NCBI RefSeq assembly: GCF_029541745.1
Contig: NZ_CP089746.1
Coordinates: 2,666,001 to 2,730,000, forward strand
Source: Streptomyces sp. LX-29
GTDB lineage: Bacteria; Actinomycetota; Actinomycetes; Streptomycetales; Streptomycetaceae
Reading direction: 5' to 3'
DNA length: 64,000 nucleotides
This document shows positions 7,288 to 17,005 of the stretch, one piece after another. The notes under the pieces were generated by a model. The model was not told where the DNA came from. It ran no database searches and saw only the letters and a list, made by a program, of their open reading frames with translations. How positions within the stretch are numbered: the first letter of the stretch is position 1; every line of letters starts with the position of its first letter. Made by a program: the position numbers and the translations under genes.

Positions 7288-9948
7288 CTAGTTGGGGCTG
7301 AGCGGAATGACGGCGACCCGCTTGGCCGGGTCCTTCTCCAGCAGCGCCTGCCGCATCGCGCCGACCACGTCCTCCGGCGTGACGGGGGTCTTGCCGCCCG
7401 TGCCACGCTCGATGAGCACGCCGTCGAAGGCGTTGCCGTACAGCGCCTTGACCGCCTCCAGGTCGTAGTGCTCCTGGAGCTTTCCGTCGATCACCCGCAT
7501 GGAGAGGATCTTCGGCAGCGAGCGCTCCGGCCCGAACTGGATGGATCCGGTACCGGCCTTGACCGTGACGATTCCGGACATCGCGGGCTCCGCGAAGGAC
7601 TTCATCTTCGCGTCGATCTCGGAGTTGGCGATCTTCGGCTCACGGGTGACGACCGGCAGCACGACCGACTTGTCCTCACCGGTCTCCGCGCGGTGGCGGA
7701 AGGCGTCGGACACCGCCTTGACGGCCGCGTCGACGTTCAGGCCCTTGCCCGGCTTGCCGTAGACCGCCTGGGCCTTGCCCGGGACGAACTCGATCGTGCC
7801 CTCGTTCGAGGTGCCCGACTCGCCCGCCAGTCGCTCCAGGGCGTCGGACAGCTTCTCCTCGTCGACCACGACCGGGTCGCCCGCGGTGCGGGTGGAGCCG
7901 ACGAGGGAGCCGATGACGTTGACCGGGTTGTAGTCGCGGCCGGAGACGTCCCGGACGGTGCCCTCGGTGTCCAGCGACAGGCCCGCGACGGACGGCTTGA
8001 GCTGGTGCTGCTCGCCGTCGACGGTGACCTTGAGCGGCGCCGAGGCCCGCTTGCCCAGGGCGTCGTCCAGCTTCTGGACCGCGTCCTCCTTCGAGGAGCC
8101 GCCGATGTCGATGCCGAGCACGGTGGTGCCGTTGGGCACGTCCGCGTGGTTCAACACCAGGCCCGCGGCGTACGCGACGCCGACCACGCCGACCAGCCCG
8201 ACGCCGACCATGACCAGCTTGGAGCGGCCCTTCTTCTTCGCCGGCTTGGTGGACTTCTTGCCCGACGCCGCGGGCGGCGCGGGCGGCGCGGCCGCCGGGG
8301 CGGGGGCCGGGGCCGGGGCCGCCGAGGCAGCCGCCGGAGCGGCGGCCCCGCCGCTCGACGCCGTGCTGGGCGCGAAGGTCAGCGGCCCGGCCTGGCCTCC
8401 GCCGGAGAAGTCCGGGACCGCCGACGACGAGGACTTCGACGACGACTTGCCGGACGGCTTCGACCCGGCCCCGGGCTTCGCCGCCCCGCTCTGGGCGGGC
8501 TTGGCCGGCGCCTTCTTCTTCTTCTGCGCCGGCGGTGCCGAGGGGATGCCGCTCACCAGCGTCTCGCCGGAGACGTGCCCACCGGGCACCCCCCCGCCGG
8601 GCGTGGGGTCGGGGTCGCGGAACAGGTCGTTCCCCGCGAACGGCGCGGCACCCGTGGTGGCCCCGAGGCCGCCGGAGAGCGGCGCCCCGCTCGGCGGGGT
8701 GGGCGGCTGTCCCGGGAAGCCCCCGTCCATGCCGGGGCCGGTCGCCGGCGGCACCGGCATGTGACCGCCGGCCGGACCGGTGGTCGGGCCGGCCGGACCG
8801 GGCGGGAAGGGGGGCAGCGGGTGCTGCCCGGTGGTCCCGGCCGGGCCGCCGATGCGCAGCTCCGGGGTGATCGCGGTCGGCGCGCCCTGCGTCGGGTCGG
8901 CGCCCGCGTAGCCGTCACCCGCGTAGCCGTCACCCGGGAAACCGCCGCCGGGGTAGCCGCCGGAGAAGCCGTCGCCGCCGCCTGCCGGGTAGCCCTCGGC
9001 CGGGCCTCCGGGGAAGCCGCCCGCAGGGCCGCCCGCGTAGTCCTGGCCGGCGCCCGGGAAGTCCTGGGGCACACCGGCGTAGTCCTGGGGCGCGCCCGCG
9101 AAGTCCTGGCCGCCACCCGGGAACTCCTGGCCGCTGCCGGGAAAGCCCTGCGCGGTGCCGCGGAAGTCGGTGGTGGAGCCGCCCGCGAAGCCGTTCTGGC
9201 CTCCGCCGCCGTAACCGTTCTGGGGAGCGCCGGGGAAGCCGTCCTGAGGCGCGCCGGAGAAGCCGTCCTGGGGAGCGCCGGAGAAGCCGTCCGCCCGGCC
9301 GTCCGCGTAACCGTCCGCGAAGTACGGGGGCTCGGACAGGCCGGCGCCCGGCTGCGGAGGCGCGGGGAACGCCTGGGTGGTCTCCGGACCCGCCGGATCG
9401 ACGGCCGGCGCGGGCTGCGGGGGCAGCGGGGTGCTGCCGGTGACCGAGGAAGCCCCGGCGGAGCCGGACCCGCCGCGCGACTTGCGCGGCGCGAACCAGT
9501 CGCTGGTCTCGGCTTCCTTCTTCTCCTTCGCCTCCGGCTTCGGCTTCGGCGCTTCCTGCGCCGGCACGCCCGCGGAGACCTGGTCCCCGCCGACGACGGC
9601 CATCGCCACGGTGGCGTCCGGGCGCGCCGTGGCGCCGGTCCGCTCGTTGCCGCCCCGCTCGCCGCCCTCGTCGCCTCCGGTGGCGCCGTCGTCGCCGACG
9701 GGCTTGCGCATGACGACCGGCGGAATGGGCCGGGAGCCCGGAATGTTGATCCGGATGCGGGTGGTCAGGGTCGTCTCGGTCTTCTGTTCCTCGGGCCTGG
9801 CCGCGCCCCGCGCCTCCTCGTCGGCACCGCCGAGCGGGCCGTCCTGCGACGGGTACGGGCGGGATCCGTACGGCGGGGTCCCCGACGGGTAGGCGGCGCC
9901 GCCGCGACCCCGAGGCCCGGAAGACGAACTGTCAGATTCACGGCTCAA
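7288..9948 (-). CDS. Large membrane protein with PG_binding_4-type peptidoglycan-binding repeats
   Basis: An 886-residue protein. Residues 1-570 are a cytoplasmic, low-complexity Pro/Gly/Ala-rich region with many short repeats of the type GAPQDGFSGAPQDGFPG and a Lys-rich stretch before the membrane. One membrane segment lies at about 577-598, after KKKGRSK. The extracytoplasmic 290 residues hold two copies of a fold resembling PG_binding_4 (VLGIDIGGSSKEDAVQKLDDAL; later VDAAVKAVSDAF). Such domains usually stand next to a VanW or L,D-transpeptidase domain, but the protein stops at IPLSPN with no catalytic domain visible. A role in wall attachment or organisation is inferred. A 201-bp spacer precedes it. 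Confidence 0.7.
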   Translation of the reverse strand: MSRESDSSSSGPRGRGGAAYPSGTPPYGSRPYPSQDGPLGGADEEARGAARPEEQKTETTLTTRIRINIPGSRPIPPVVMRKPVGDDGATGGDEGGERGGNERTGATARPDATVAMAVVGGDQVSAGVPAQEAPKPKPEAKEKKEAETSDWFAPRKSRGGSGSAGASSVTGSTPLPPQPAPAVDPAGPETTQAFPAPPQPGAGLSEPPYFADGYADGRADGFSGAPQDGFSGAPQDGFPGAPQNGYGGGGQNGFAGGSTTDFRGTAQGFPGSGQEFPGGGQDFAGAPQDYAGVPQDFPGAGQDYAGGPAGGFPGGPAEGYPAGGGDGFSGGYPGGGFPGDGYAGDGYAGADPTQGAPTAITPELRIGGPAGTTGQHPLPPFPPGPAGPTTGPAGGHMPVPPATGPGMDGGFPGQPPTPPSGAPLSGGLGATTGAAPFAGNDLFRDPDPTPGGGVPGGHVSGETLVSGIPSAPPAQKKKKAPAKPAQSGAAKPGAGSKPSGKSSSKSSSSAVPDFSGGGQAGPLTFAPSTASSGGAAAPAAASAAPAPAPAPAAAPPAPPAASGKKSTKPAKKKGRSKLVMVGVGLVGVVGVAYAAGLVLNHADVPNGTTVLGIDIGGSSKEDAVQKLDDALGKRASAPLKVTVDGEQHQLKPSVAGLSLDTEGTVRDVSGRDYNPVNVIGSLVGSTRTAGDPVVVDEEKLSDALERLAGESGTSNEGTIEFVPGKAQAVYGKPGKGLNVDAAVKAVSDAFRHRAETGEDKSVVLPVVTREPKIANSEIDAKMKSFAEPAMSGIVTVKAGTGSIQFGPERSLPKILSMRVIDGKLQEHYDLEAVKALYGNAFDGVLIERGTGGKTPVTPEDVVGAMRQALLEKDPAKRVAVIPLSPN

Positions 9949-10149
9949 TGCAGGTTCTCCCAGTTAACTCCGCCGCCCGTCAGGACCTCGTTGGGGTTCC
10001 TCCTGCCGAAGGCCAGGGGAAAGCTCGGCGGCGCGCACCACCATACTGGGCACCGCGGACGCGCACGTGGCGACCGTCTTATCGCCGAAACCAGCGTGAC
10101 CGCGACACGGCGCCCAAGCCCTCAGGGACGTTACGTCGAAAAGGTCGCG

Positions 10150-10536
10150 TCACTTACCAAGTCGGACTGCCGAGCTGCCCGGTTGCGGCACCTTCGGCAT
10201 CGTGGCGCACATCACACCGGCGAGCATTCCGCCCAGCAGGAAGACATACGAGCCGATCCCCACACCGAAGACGAAGTCGCCCTCCGGACGGCTGGCGGTG
10301 AGCATCAGCACCACGATCACCCAGGCCACGGCCGGGGCGACCCCGCCCAGCCGGGTGCGGGTGAGCTGCACTCCGCCGTAGCACAGCGCCGCGATCCCCA
10401 GCAGCGCCAGCAGCAACCCGCCGGGGAACCAGGCGGCTTGCACCAGGGCGCCGGCGACCCCGACCAGCGCCCCCAGCACCGCCAGCCCCAGATACGCCGA
10501 CACGCGCAGCGCGCCCCCGGCGCGCTCGCCGGTCAC
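10150..10536 (-). CDS. DUF6113-like four-helix membrane protein
   Basis: A 128-residue protein with four hydrophobic segments at about 12-32, 36-56, 66-82 and 90-110. It has short charged ends and nothing enzyme-like. It starts with a GTG at 10536 that overlaps the mshB stop by 4 bp (GTGA), so translation is coupled to mshB. This pairing appears in other Streptomyces, where the small protein is labelled DUF6113. Its function is unknown; the coupling suggests a link to mycothiol metabolism but does not prove one. Confidence 0.7.
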   Translation of the reverse strand: MTGERAGGALRVSAYLGLAVLGALVGVAGALVQAAWFPGGLLLALLGIAALCYGGVQLTRTRLGGVAPAVAWVIVVLMLTASRPEGDFVFGVGIGSYVFLLGGMLAGVMCATMPKVPQPGSSAVRLGK

Positions 10537-11417
10537 TCGGCCACCCCCGCGAACAGGTCGTCCTCACGGTCGGCGGCGGCGATGCCCCGCACCAACCGGT
10601 AGTACTCGGTCGTCAGCAGCGGCTGCCCCAGCCCGTTGGAGAGCGCGAAGAAGGGTTCGTGGACCTCGATCTGGGTGGCGTGCGCACGCATCGCGGCCGC
10701 CTTCTGACCGGCGTACGCGGTTCCGTCGATCACCGCCGTGACCTCCTCGTCCTCGACCACGCCGGGCACGTCGCCCACCGCTCCGACGCCGGGAAAGGGG
10801 CCCCGGTCGCCGAGCGCGCGCAGCCGGGCGAAGCCGTCTTCGGCGACGCCGCGCGGCACGCAGTTCCAGTAGGTCTTGGCGATGTCATGCGGTTCGCCCA
10901 GCTCCGGGCGGTATGCCGGGTCCGCCGCGAGTTCGGCGGCGCGCATGGCGACCCGGTGCGCCTTGATGTGGTCGGGGTGTCCGTATCCGCCGTGGTCGTC
11001 GTAGGCCACCAGCACCTGCGGACGCACCTCGCGGACGACGGGGACCAGCGCGGCCGCGGCCTCGTCCAGGTCCGCCCGCCAGAAGGAGTCCGCGCGGTCG
11101 TTGTCCGGCAGCCCCATCATCCCGGAGTCGCGGAACCGGCCCGGCCGTCCCAGGATCCGATGGTCGGCGACGCCCAGCTCCTTCATCGCCGCCGCGAGTT
11201 CGCCGAGGCGATGGGCGCCCAGGCCGTCCTCCCGGTCGGCCACCAGATGGGCCAGCTCCGCCGGGATCACCTCGCCCTGCTCACCGAGGGTGCAGGTCAC
11301 CAGCGTGACATGGGCGCCCTCGGCCGCGTACCTGGCCATGGTCACGCCATTGTTGATCGACTCGTCGTCCGGGTGCGCGTGCACCAGCAGCAGACGACGG
11401 GCGGGAAGGACGGTCAT
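10533..11417 (-). CDS. mshB: N-acetyl-1-D-myo-inosityl-2-amino-2-deoxy-alpha-D-glucopyranoside deacetylase
   Basis: This zinc enzyme removes the acetyl group from GlcNAc-inositol to give GlcN-inositol, the second step of mycothiol synthesis. The 294-residue protein has the PIG-L/LmbE fold signature VHAHPDDES (residues 12-20, His15 and Asp17/18) and a second metal motif [12 protein letters not shown] (His147). The length matches MshB; the paralogous conjugate amidase Mca has a similar fold but a different C-terminus. The TEYYRLV motif near the end is typical of MshB. It is the upstream gene of a two-gene unit with the DUF6113-like protein. Confidence 0.9.
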   Translation of the reverse strand: MTVLPARRLLLVHAHPDDESINNGVTMARYAAEGAHVTLVTCTLGEQGEVIPAELAHLVADREDGLGAHRLGELAAAMKELGVADHRILGRPGRFRDSGMMGLPDNDRADSFWRADLDEAAAALVPVVREVRPQVLVAYDDHGGYGHPDHIKAHRVAMRAAELAADPAYRPELGEPHDIAKTYWNCVPRGVAEDGFARLRALGDRGPFPGVGAVGDVPGVVEDEEVTAVIDGTAYAGQKAAAMRAHATQIEVHEPFFALSNGLGQPLLTTEYYRLVRGIAAADREDDLFAGVAE

Positions 11418-11548
11418 GGGAGACAGCCTACGAGCCGCGCGCCGGATTCGGTCGACAGGTGAAGATCAGCACGACAGATGGACCGCGGAGGGTCGCGGTT
11501 GACCGCGGGGACGATCGGCGGAGTCCGTGCGCGCGGCGGACGGAGGGA

Positions 11549-11743
11549 TCAGATCTTGACGTCGCCGATCATGTCCGCGACGTTCGTGGTGAAGTCGTCA
11601 ATGGTCGGAGCCACGGACGAACTGGCGAGGTAGAACCCCAGCAGCACACAGACGACCGCATGGCCCGCCTTCAGCCCTGACTTCTTGACCAGCAAGTAGA
11701 CGATGATCAGCAGCAGCACCACCGCCGAAATCGAGAGTGCCAC
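11549..11743 (-). CDS. Conserved 64-residue membrane protein
   Basis: A hydrophobic segment at residues 3-20 (SISAVVLLLIIVYLLVKK) is followed by a second at about 27-45. The C-terminus is PTIDDFTTNVADMIGDVKI. I recognise it as a conserved Streptomyces hypothetical protein of unknown function. The GTG at 11743 has ggaggtgag 6-9 nt upstream, a strong ribosome site. It is divergent from the S9 peptidase, and the 211-bp gap presumably holds both promoters. Confidence 0.75.
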   Translation of the reverse strand: MALSISAVVLLLIIVYLLVKKSGLKAGHAVVCVLLGFYLASSSVAPTIDDFTTNVADMIGDVKI

Positions 11744-11954
11744 AGCGGCTCACCTCCAGGTACGCGCGTTGGACGGTCCACATGTCGATGCCACGTGAGT
11801 CATACCCACTATGCGCAAAGGATCATAACTTCGGGTGCGTGCGCATGACTCGGTGCACGGGAGCATGACAGGGGCGCATGCCTGTTCGCACTTGCCAGTT
11901 GGGCCTTCGAGCGGTACCAAAGGCAGCCCCTTGGCGGCGCCGTAGGCTCGGTTC

Positions 11955-14162
11955 ATGACCGGACAACTCTCGTTCCCGCGCCAGTACGCCCGCACTCAGC
12001 GCTTCTCCCTCGGCGCACCCCGCGCGCTCACCGTGGCCCCCGACGACTCGCGTGTCGTCTTCCTACGCTCCCGTTCCGGCACCGATCGAGCGAACCTGCT
12101 GTGGGTGCACGACCTGGAAACGGGCCGGGAGTACCCGGCCGCCGACCCCGCGGCGCTCCTCGGCGGGGTGGACGAGGAGTTGTCGGCGGAGGAGCGGGCG
12201 CGCCGGGAGCGCAGCCGTGAGGGCTCCGCCGGCGTGGTCGGCTACGCGGTGGACCAGTCGGTGCAGTTGGCGGCTTTCGCGCTGTCGGGGCGGTTGTTCG
12301 CCACCGACCTGCGCGCCGGTGAGACGCGCGAACTCCCCGTCGCGGGCCCGGTGGTGGATCCGCGCCCGTCCCCCGACGGGCGCCGGATCGCGTACGTCGC
12401 TCAGCGTGCGCTGCACGTGGTGGAGGCCGACGGCTCCGGCGACCGCGCCCTGGCGGCGCCGGAGTCGGACGAGGGCACGGTCTCCTACGGTCTGGCGGAG
12501 TTCATCGCGGCCGAGGAGATGGATCGCGCCCGGGGCTTCTGGTGGTCGCCGGAGAGCGACGCCCTGCTGGTGGCGCGGGTCGACGACGCCTCGGTGCGGC
12601 GTTCCTGGATCTCCGATCCGGCGCACCCCGGGCAGCGGCCCGTCGAGGTCGCCTATCCGGCCGCCGGCACCCCCAACGCCCAGGTGACGCTGGTCCTGTC
12701 GGGCCTGGACGGGTCGCGCACGGAGGTGGAGTGGGACCGGGAGCGCTTCCCCTATCTGGCGCGGGTCCACTGGTCCGCGTCCGGGCCTCCGCTGCTCCTG
12801 GTGCAGTCCCGCGACCAGCGCGGCCAGCGCTGTCTGGCGGTGGACACCGCGACCGGCGGCACCAGCACCGTGCACGCCGACGAGGACCCGGTCTTCCTGG
12901 ACCTGTTCCCCGGGGTGCCGGCATGGACCCCGGACGGGCGGCTGGTGCGGATCGCGGACGAGGGCGGCGCGCGGGTGCTGATGGTCGGCGACCGGCGGCT
13001 GACCTCCGGGGCCCTGCACGTGCGCGCGGTCCTCGACATCGGCGAGGACGACGTGCTCTTCTCCGCCTCCCCGGACACCGAGGAGGCCGCCGCGCGGGGC
13101 GGCGGCGCGGCCGGCGAGCGGGCGGAGCGGCCGGGCGAGGTGGTCGTCTACCGGGCCTGGTTCCGGGGCAGCGGAGACCAGGGCGGCTGGGAGGCGGTCG
13201 GCGAGCGGCCGCGGGCCGTGCACTCCGCGGTGCGCGGCGGCGAGGTGATCGCCCTGACCCGTGCCACGCTCGATCGGCCGGGCGGCACCGTCGAACTGAT
13301 CCGCCCGGGGTACGACGACGCCAAGCGGCCGCGGGAGTCCGTGGTGGCGGAGATCGCCTCATACGCCGAGCGTCCGGTGATCACCGCCCGTCCCCGGCTG
13401 CTGTCGGCCGGCGAGCGTCGCATCCCCTGCGCGGTGCTGCTCCCCGAGGGGTACCGCGAGGAGGACGGTCCGCTTCCGGTGCTGATGGATCCTTACGGGG
13501 GCCCGCACGGCCAGCGCGTCCTGGCCGCGCACAACGCGCACCTGACCTCGCAGTGGTTCGCCAACCACGGCTTCGCGGTGATCGTGGCCGACGGCCGGGG
13601 CACCCCCGGCCGCTCCCCCGCCTGGGAGAAGGCCATCCGCGACGACCTCGCGCGGGTGACCCTGGAGGACCAGGTCGACGCGTTGCGGGCGCTCGCCGCC
13701 GACCATCCGCTGGACCTGGACCGGGTCGCCATCCGCGGCTGGTCGTACGGCGGTTACCTGGCGGCCCTCGCGGCGCTGCGCCGCCCGGACGTCTTCCACG
13801 CCGCCGTCGTCGGCGCCCCGGTCACCGACTGGCGGCTGTACGACACCCACTACACCGAGCGCTATCTGGGCGATCCCGAGCGGCAGCCGGCGGTCTACGC
13901 CGCGAACTCGCTGGTCACCGACGAGGGGTTGGCGGACGCCGCGGAGCCGGCCCGACCCATGATGATCATTCACGGGCTGGCCGACGACAACGTGGTGGTC
14001 GCCCACTCGCTGCGGCTGTCCTCGGCGCTGCTCGCCGCGGGCCGCCCGCACGAGGTGCTCCCGCTCTCCGGCGTCACCCATATGACCCCCCAGGAGCAGG
14101 TCGCGGAGAACCTGCTGCTGCTCCAGGTGGACTTCCTCAAGCGGTCGCTGGGCATGGTCTGA
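11955..14162 (+). CDS. S9 family prolyl oligopeptidase (DPP4-like)
   Basis: A 735-residue serine peptidase with an N-terminal DPPIV-type beta-propeller (about 40-480) and a C-terminal alpha/beta-hydrolase domain. The catalytic triad is visible: Ser597 in GWSYGG, Asp677/678 in GLADDN and His709 in GVTHM. The propeller carries AEFIAAEEMDRARGFWW, matching the double-Glu motif that binds the substrate N-terminus in dipeptidyl peptidase IV. It therefore probably releases Xaa-Pro dipeptides. There is no signal peptide, so it is cytoplasmic. Its position near three oligopeptide importers fits intracellular processing of imported peptides, which is an inference. The ATG at 11955 has only a weak ribosome site. 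Confidence 0.88.
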   Translation: MTGQLSFPRQYARTQRFSLGAPRALTVAPDDSRVVFLRSRSGTDRANLLWVHDLETGREYPAADPAALLGGVDEELSAEERARRERSREGSAGVVGYAVDQSVQLAAFALSGRLFATDLRAGETRELPVAGPVVDPRPSPDGRRIAYVAQRALHVVEADGSGDRALAAPESDEGTVSYGLAEFIAAEEMDRARGFWWSPESDALLVARVDDASVRRSWISDPAHPGQRPVEVAYPAAGTPNAQVTLVLSGLDGSRTEVEWDRERFPYLARVHWSASGPPLLLVQSRDQRGQRCLAVDTATGGTSTVHADEDPVFLDLFPGVPAWTPDGRLVRIADEGGARVLMVGDRRLTSGALHVRAVLDIGEDDVLFSASPDTEEAAARGGGAAGERAERPGEVVVYRAWFRGSGDQGGWEAVGERPRAVHSAVRGGEVIALTRATLDRPGGTVELIRPGYDDAKRPRESVVAEIASYAERPVITARPRLLSAGERRIPCAVLLPEGYREEDGPLPVLMDPYGGPHGQRVLAAHNAHLTSQWFANHGFAVIVADGRGTPGRSPAWEKAIRDDLARVTLEDQVDALRALAADHPLDLDRVAIRGWSYGGYLAALAALRRPDVFHAAVVGAPVTDWRLYDTHYTERYLGDPERQPAVYAANSLVTDEGLADAAEPARPMMIIHGLADDNVVVAHSLRLSSALLAAGRPHEVLPLSGVTHMTPQEQVAENLLLLQVDFLKRSLGMV

Positions 14163-14169
14163 CGGCCGT

Positions 14170-14213
14170 CCCCGACCGGTGGCCGCCGTGCCCGCGGCGG
14201 CCGCCGATCGGGG
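14170..14213. terminator. Imperfect 19-bp hairpin between convergent genes
   Basis: Arms 14170-14188 and 14195-14213 pair over 19 positions with one mismatch and one G-U pair. The hairpin sits between the stops of the S9 peptidase and the glycine-rich membrane protein. Confidence 0.7.
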
Positions 14214-14220
14214 CGGTGCG

Positions 14221-15546
14221 CTACCAGCCCGGCGGTCGGGACGGCGGGGGCGGAGGCGGGGTGGTCGGCGGGGCCGCGGGCGGCGGGCCGTAGCCGCCGC
14301 CGTCCGCGTACCCGCCCCCGTCCCCGTAGCCGCCGCCCGCGTACCCACCGCTGTCCGCGTATCCGCCGCCGTAGCCCTCCCCGTGGCCCGGGGCGGAGCC
14401 GGGGTAGCCGTAGCCGGGCGCGGGGCCGGGCTGGCCGTATCCGTCGTAGCCGCCGTAGGGCGCGGCGCCCCCGGAGGGCGCGGCGTGGGCCCACCCGCTC
14501 GACCAGGGCCCGCCCGGGGCCGCCCGCTGGGCCAGCGCGACCAGCGCGACCAGCCCGGCCAGCAGCTCGAAGAAGGAGGTGAGCACGGCGAGCACCTCGC
14601 GGGTGCCCAGCTCGTCGAAGTGTTCCAGGTAGTCCGCCTTGGTGAAGGCGGAGACATCGCTGATGCCGTCCGCGAGCAGCAGCGCACCCGCGATCATCCC
14701 CAGCGGTCGGGCGTACCCGGAGCGGGCGCCGGCGGCGACCGCGGCGAAGAGCGCCAGCACCACGAGGACCCACTCCCACCAGGCGAGGGGTGGGGCGAGC
14801 AGCGTGGGGAGCAGGGCCTCGCCGCTGAGCAGTCGCTTGTAGGTGTGCCACTCCAGCTCCTGCGCCCAGTAGAGCTGCCAGGCGCCCAGCACCACCCCGG
14901 CCCCCACCAGGAAGATCAGGCCGGTGACCGCGCCTCCGGTGGTGGGCGGCGCCGGCGGCTCGTCCCGCGGGTCCGCGCCGGGCGGGCCGTAGCCGCCGCC
15001 GTACCCGGGACCGTGGGGAGCGGCCCCGTAGGAGGTCGCGTCGGCCGGTGGGCCGTAGGGCGCGCCGTAGCCGCCCGGTCCGCTCGCCGGACCCGCCGGA
15101 CGGCGTGCGGCGGCGACGGTGAGCAGCAGGGCGGCGCCGAGCAGCACGCCCGCCCAGGCGGTCAGCTGCGCCCGGGACGCGAGCTCCTCGGGGGCGGCGT
15201 CCATCCAGTCGGCGTTGAGGTTCCACAGGCTGGGGAGGCGCAGCGCGATGACCACGACGGCGAGCGTGCCGAGGGCGCCCGCGGCCGCGGACGAACGCAG
15301 CGCGGTGGCGCCCACGACCAGGCACAGGACCACGATCACCAGGTCGGCGAGCGAGGAGCCGAGCACTCCGTAGCCGTAGCCGACGAACCGGCCGCCCAGC
15401 CCGGACCAGGTCCACCACACCTGGCTGGACTTCTCCACCTCGTCCAGGTCCCTGATGATCCAGGCGAGCGATACCAGCCCCAGTACGGCGCAGACGACCG
15501 CGCCGAAGACGCGCGCGCCGCGCGTGAGTATGCGTGTCTGCCCCAT
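14221..15546 (-). CDS. Multi-pass membrane protein with Gly/Tyr/Pro-rich linkers
   Basis: A 441-residue protein with about eight hydrophobic segments in two blocks (residues ~10-145 and ~205-345). They are separated by a Gly/Pro/Tyr-rich linker (GYGAPYGPPADATSYG). The C-terminal ~80 residues repeat GGYADGGG-like units and end in a polyproline stretch. I do not recognise a family; Streptomyces carry many such proteins of unknown function. The ATG at 15546 was chosen because gggggata lies 8 nt upstream; a longer upstream frame exists without a ribosome site. It is convergent with the S9 peptidase. Confidence 0.65.
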   Translation of the reverse strand: MGQTRILTRGARVFGAVVCAVLGLVSLAWIIRDLDEVEKSSQVWWTWSGLGGRFVGYGYGVLGSSLADLVIVVLCLVVGATALRSSAAAGALGTLAVVVIALRLPSLWNLNADWMDAAPEELASRAQLTAWAGVLLGAALLLTVAAARRPAGPASGPGGYGAPYGPPADATSYGAAPHGPGYGGGYGPPGADPRDEPPAPPTTGGAVTGLIFLVGAGVVLGAWQLYWAQELEWHTYKRLLSGEALLPTLLAPPLAWWEWVLVVLALFAAVAAGARSGYARPLGMIAGALLLADGISDVSAFTKADYLEHFDELGTREVLAVLTSFFELLAGLVALVALAQRAAPGGPWSSGWAHAAPSGGAAPYGGYDGYGQPGPAPGYGYPGSAPGHGEGYGGGYADSGGYAGGGYGDGGGYADGGGYGPPPAAPPTTPPPPPPSRPPGW

Positions 15547-15876
15547 GACGGTAGGTATCCCCCGCCGGTCCGGGGTGCCAATCACGTTCGACCGGCCGGG
15601 ACGACATGGCTCGCCCCGGCCGGCACACGGCACCCGCACGGCCGTACGCCCTCCAGCGTGAGGCGTCCGTATATCGACATCGAGACGGACAAGTTGCCTG
15701 CCGGTTAACACTTTTGATGGGATTTCACCCCTTCGCGTCGGGGAAGTCGCGCCCCCGGACGACATCCGCCGCCGCCCGCCCCTTGACGGTGCCTCACCTC
15801 CGTTGCGACAGTCCGCTCAACCCGGAGTGAGGGGCCGGGTACGCAACGCGGGCAGACCGAGCAACGGGGGCGCGCG
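15547..15876. other. 330-bp divergent intergenic region upstream of the bldK-like operon
   Basis: No credible gene is seen. The stretch should hold the promoters of the membrane protein (minus) and of the importer operon (plus). A GC-poor patch at 15700-15725 (ggttaacacttttgatggg) is the likeliest promoter area. No strong inverted repeat was found. Confidence 0.4.
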
Positions 15877-16962
15877 ATGACAGGTCCAGCACAACCCACG
15901 GCCGATCCGCCGGCCGACGGGCCGCCGCCCGCGGCCGTCCCGGCGCCGCGCGCGGCCGGGTCGGATCCCCACGCGGCCGGGGCGGAGGGGACCGCGGCGG
16001 GGGCGGAGCGGACCGCGGCGGGGCCGGTGGGTCGATCACCCGGCCAGTTGATGTGGCGGCGCTTCCGCCGCGACCGCACCGGCGTCGTCTCCGCCTACGT
16101 CGTGCTGTTCTTCTTCCTCGCGGCGCTGCTGGCCCCGCTCATCGCCCGGCTGTACGGCAAGGATCCGTACACCACCTACGGTCTTGACCGGCCCGGGCTG
16201 CTCAACGAGTTCTACTACCCGGTCAAGCCGAACGGCGGGATCGACGGCGAGTTCTGGTTCGGGATCGAACCGCAGCTCGGCCGCGACGTGTTCACCCAAC
16301 TGCTGTACGGCATCCGCACCTCGCTGCTGATCGCGACCGTGGTGACGGTGCTGTGCGTGGTCACCGGCATCGTGATCGGGGTGACCGCGGGCTATCTCGG
16401 GGGCCGGGTCGACAACCTGCTGGGGCGCTTCATCGACCTGCTGCTGGCCTTCCCCGCGCAGCTCTCCTTCGTGGCCTTCACGCCGGTGGTGTACGCGCTG
16501 TTCGTGAGCCCGGAGAAGGAGACCCCGACCTCGCTGCGGGTGATCACACTCGTCCTGGTGATGTGGGTGCTGGGCTGGATGGGTCTGGCCCGGCTGCTGC
16601 GCGGCCAGGTGCTGAGCCTGCGCGAGCGGGAGTTCATCGAGGCGGCGAAGGTCACCGGGGCCTCTCCGTGGCGGATCATCCGCAAGGAGCTGCTGCCCAA
16701 CCTGTGGACGCCGATCCTGGTGCAGTCCACGCTGATGCTGCCGAACTTCGTGACCGTCGAGGCGGCGCTGTCCTTCCTCGGGGTGGGCATCGTGGAGCCG
16801 ACCCCCGACTGGGGCCGGATGTTCGCCACCGGCTCGCGCCACTACCAGAACGACATCACCTACATGTTCTTCCCCGGCATCGCCATGGTGATCTTCGTGG
16901 TCGCCTTCAACCTGCTCGGGGACTCGGTACGGGACGCGTTCGATCCGAAGACGAAGCGCTAG
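15877..16962 (+). CDS. bldKA: Oligopeptide ABC importer permease, OppC/DppC type (BldKA-like)
   Basis: A 361-residue inner-membrane permease. Residues 1-55 are a Pro/Ala-rich cytoplasmic tail. Six membrane segments follow, with the EAA loop at residues ~245-265 ([20 protein letters not shown]), which contacts the ATPases. The C-terminal [13 protein letters not shown] is the OppC/DppC signature. It is the first gene of a five-gene operon in the order permease, lipoprotein, permease, ATPase, ATPase. That is the order described for the S. coelicolor bldK locus, which imports a peptide signal needed for aerial hyphae. The bldK assignment rests on gene order and neighbours (mshB, dapE, typA), not on alignment. 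Confidence 0.75.
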   Translation: MTGPAQPTADPPADGPPPAAVPAPRAAGSDPHAAGAEGTAAGAERTAAGPVGRSPGQLMWRRFRRDRTGVVSAYVVLFFFLAALLAPLIARLYGKDPYTTYGLDRPGLLNEFYYPVKPNGGIDGEFWFGIEPQLGRDVFTQLLYGIRTSLLIATVVTVLCVVTGIVIGVTAGYLGGRVDNLLGRFIDLLLAFPAQLSFVAFTPVVYALFVSPEKETPTSLRVITLVLVMWVLGWMGLARLLRGQVLSLREREFIEAAKVTGASPWRIIRKELLPNLWTPILVQSTLMLPNFVTVEAALSFLGVGIVEPTPDWGRMFATGSRHYQNDITYMFFPGIAMVIFVVAFNLLGDSVRDAFDPKTKR

Positions 16963-17005
16963 CGGGCCAGGGGCCCCGCTACCAGCCAGGGCAGGTGGAA
17001 CGATC

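Noticed and set aside
6954-7406. A 150-residue version of the regulator remnant starting at 7406
   Set aside because: The extra N-terminal part runs through the 16-bp terminator hairpin and into the 3' end of the membrane-protein gene. The ATG at 7088 is the only start with a nearby purine-rich site.
6967-10602. A 1211-residue open frame on the plus strand
   Set aside because: It lies opposite the peptidoglycan-binding protein gene, the DUF6113-like gene and part of mshB, all with proper starts and domains. Long antisense frames are expected at this GC content, and the translation is low-complexity Arg/Gly/Asp.
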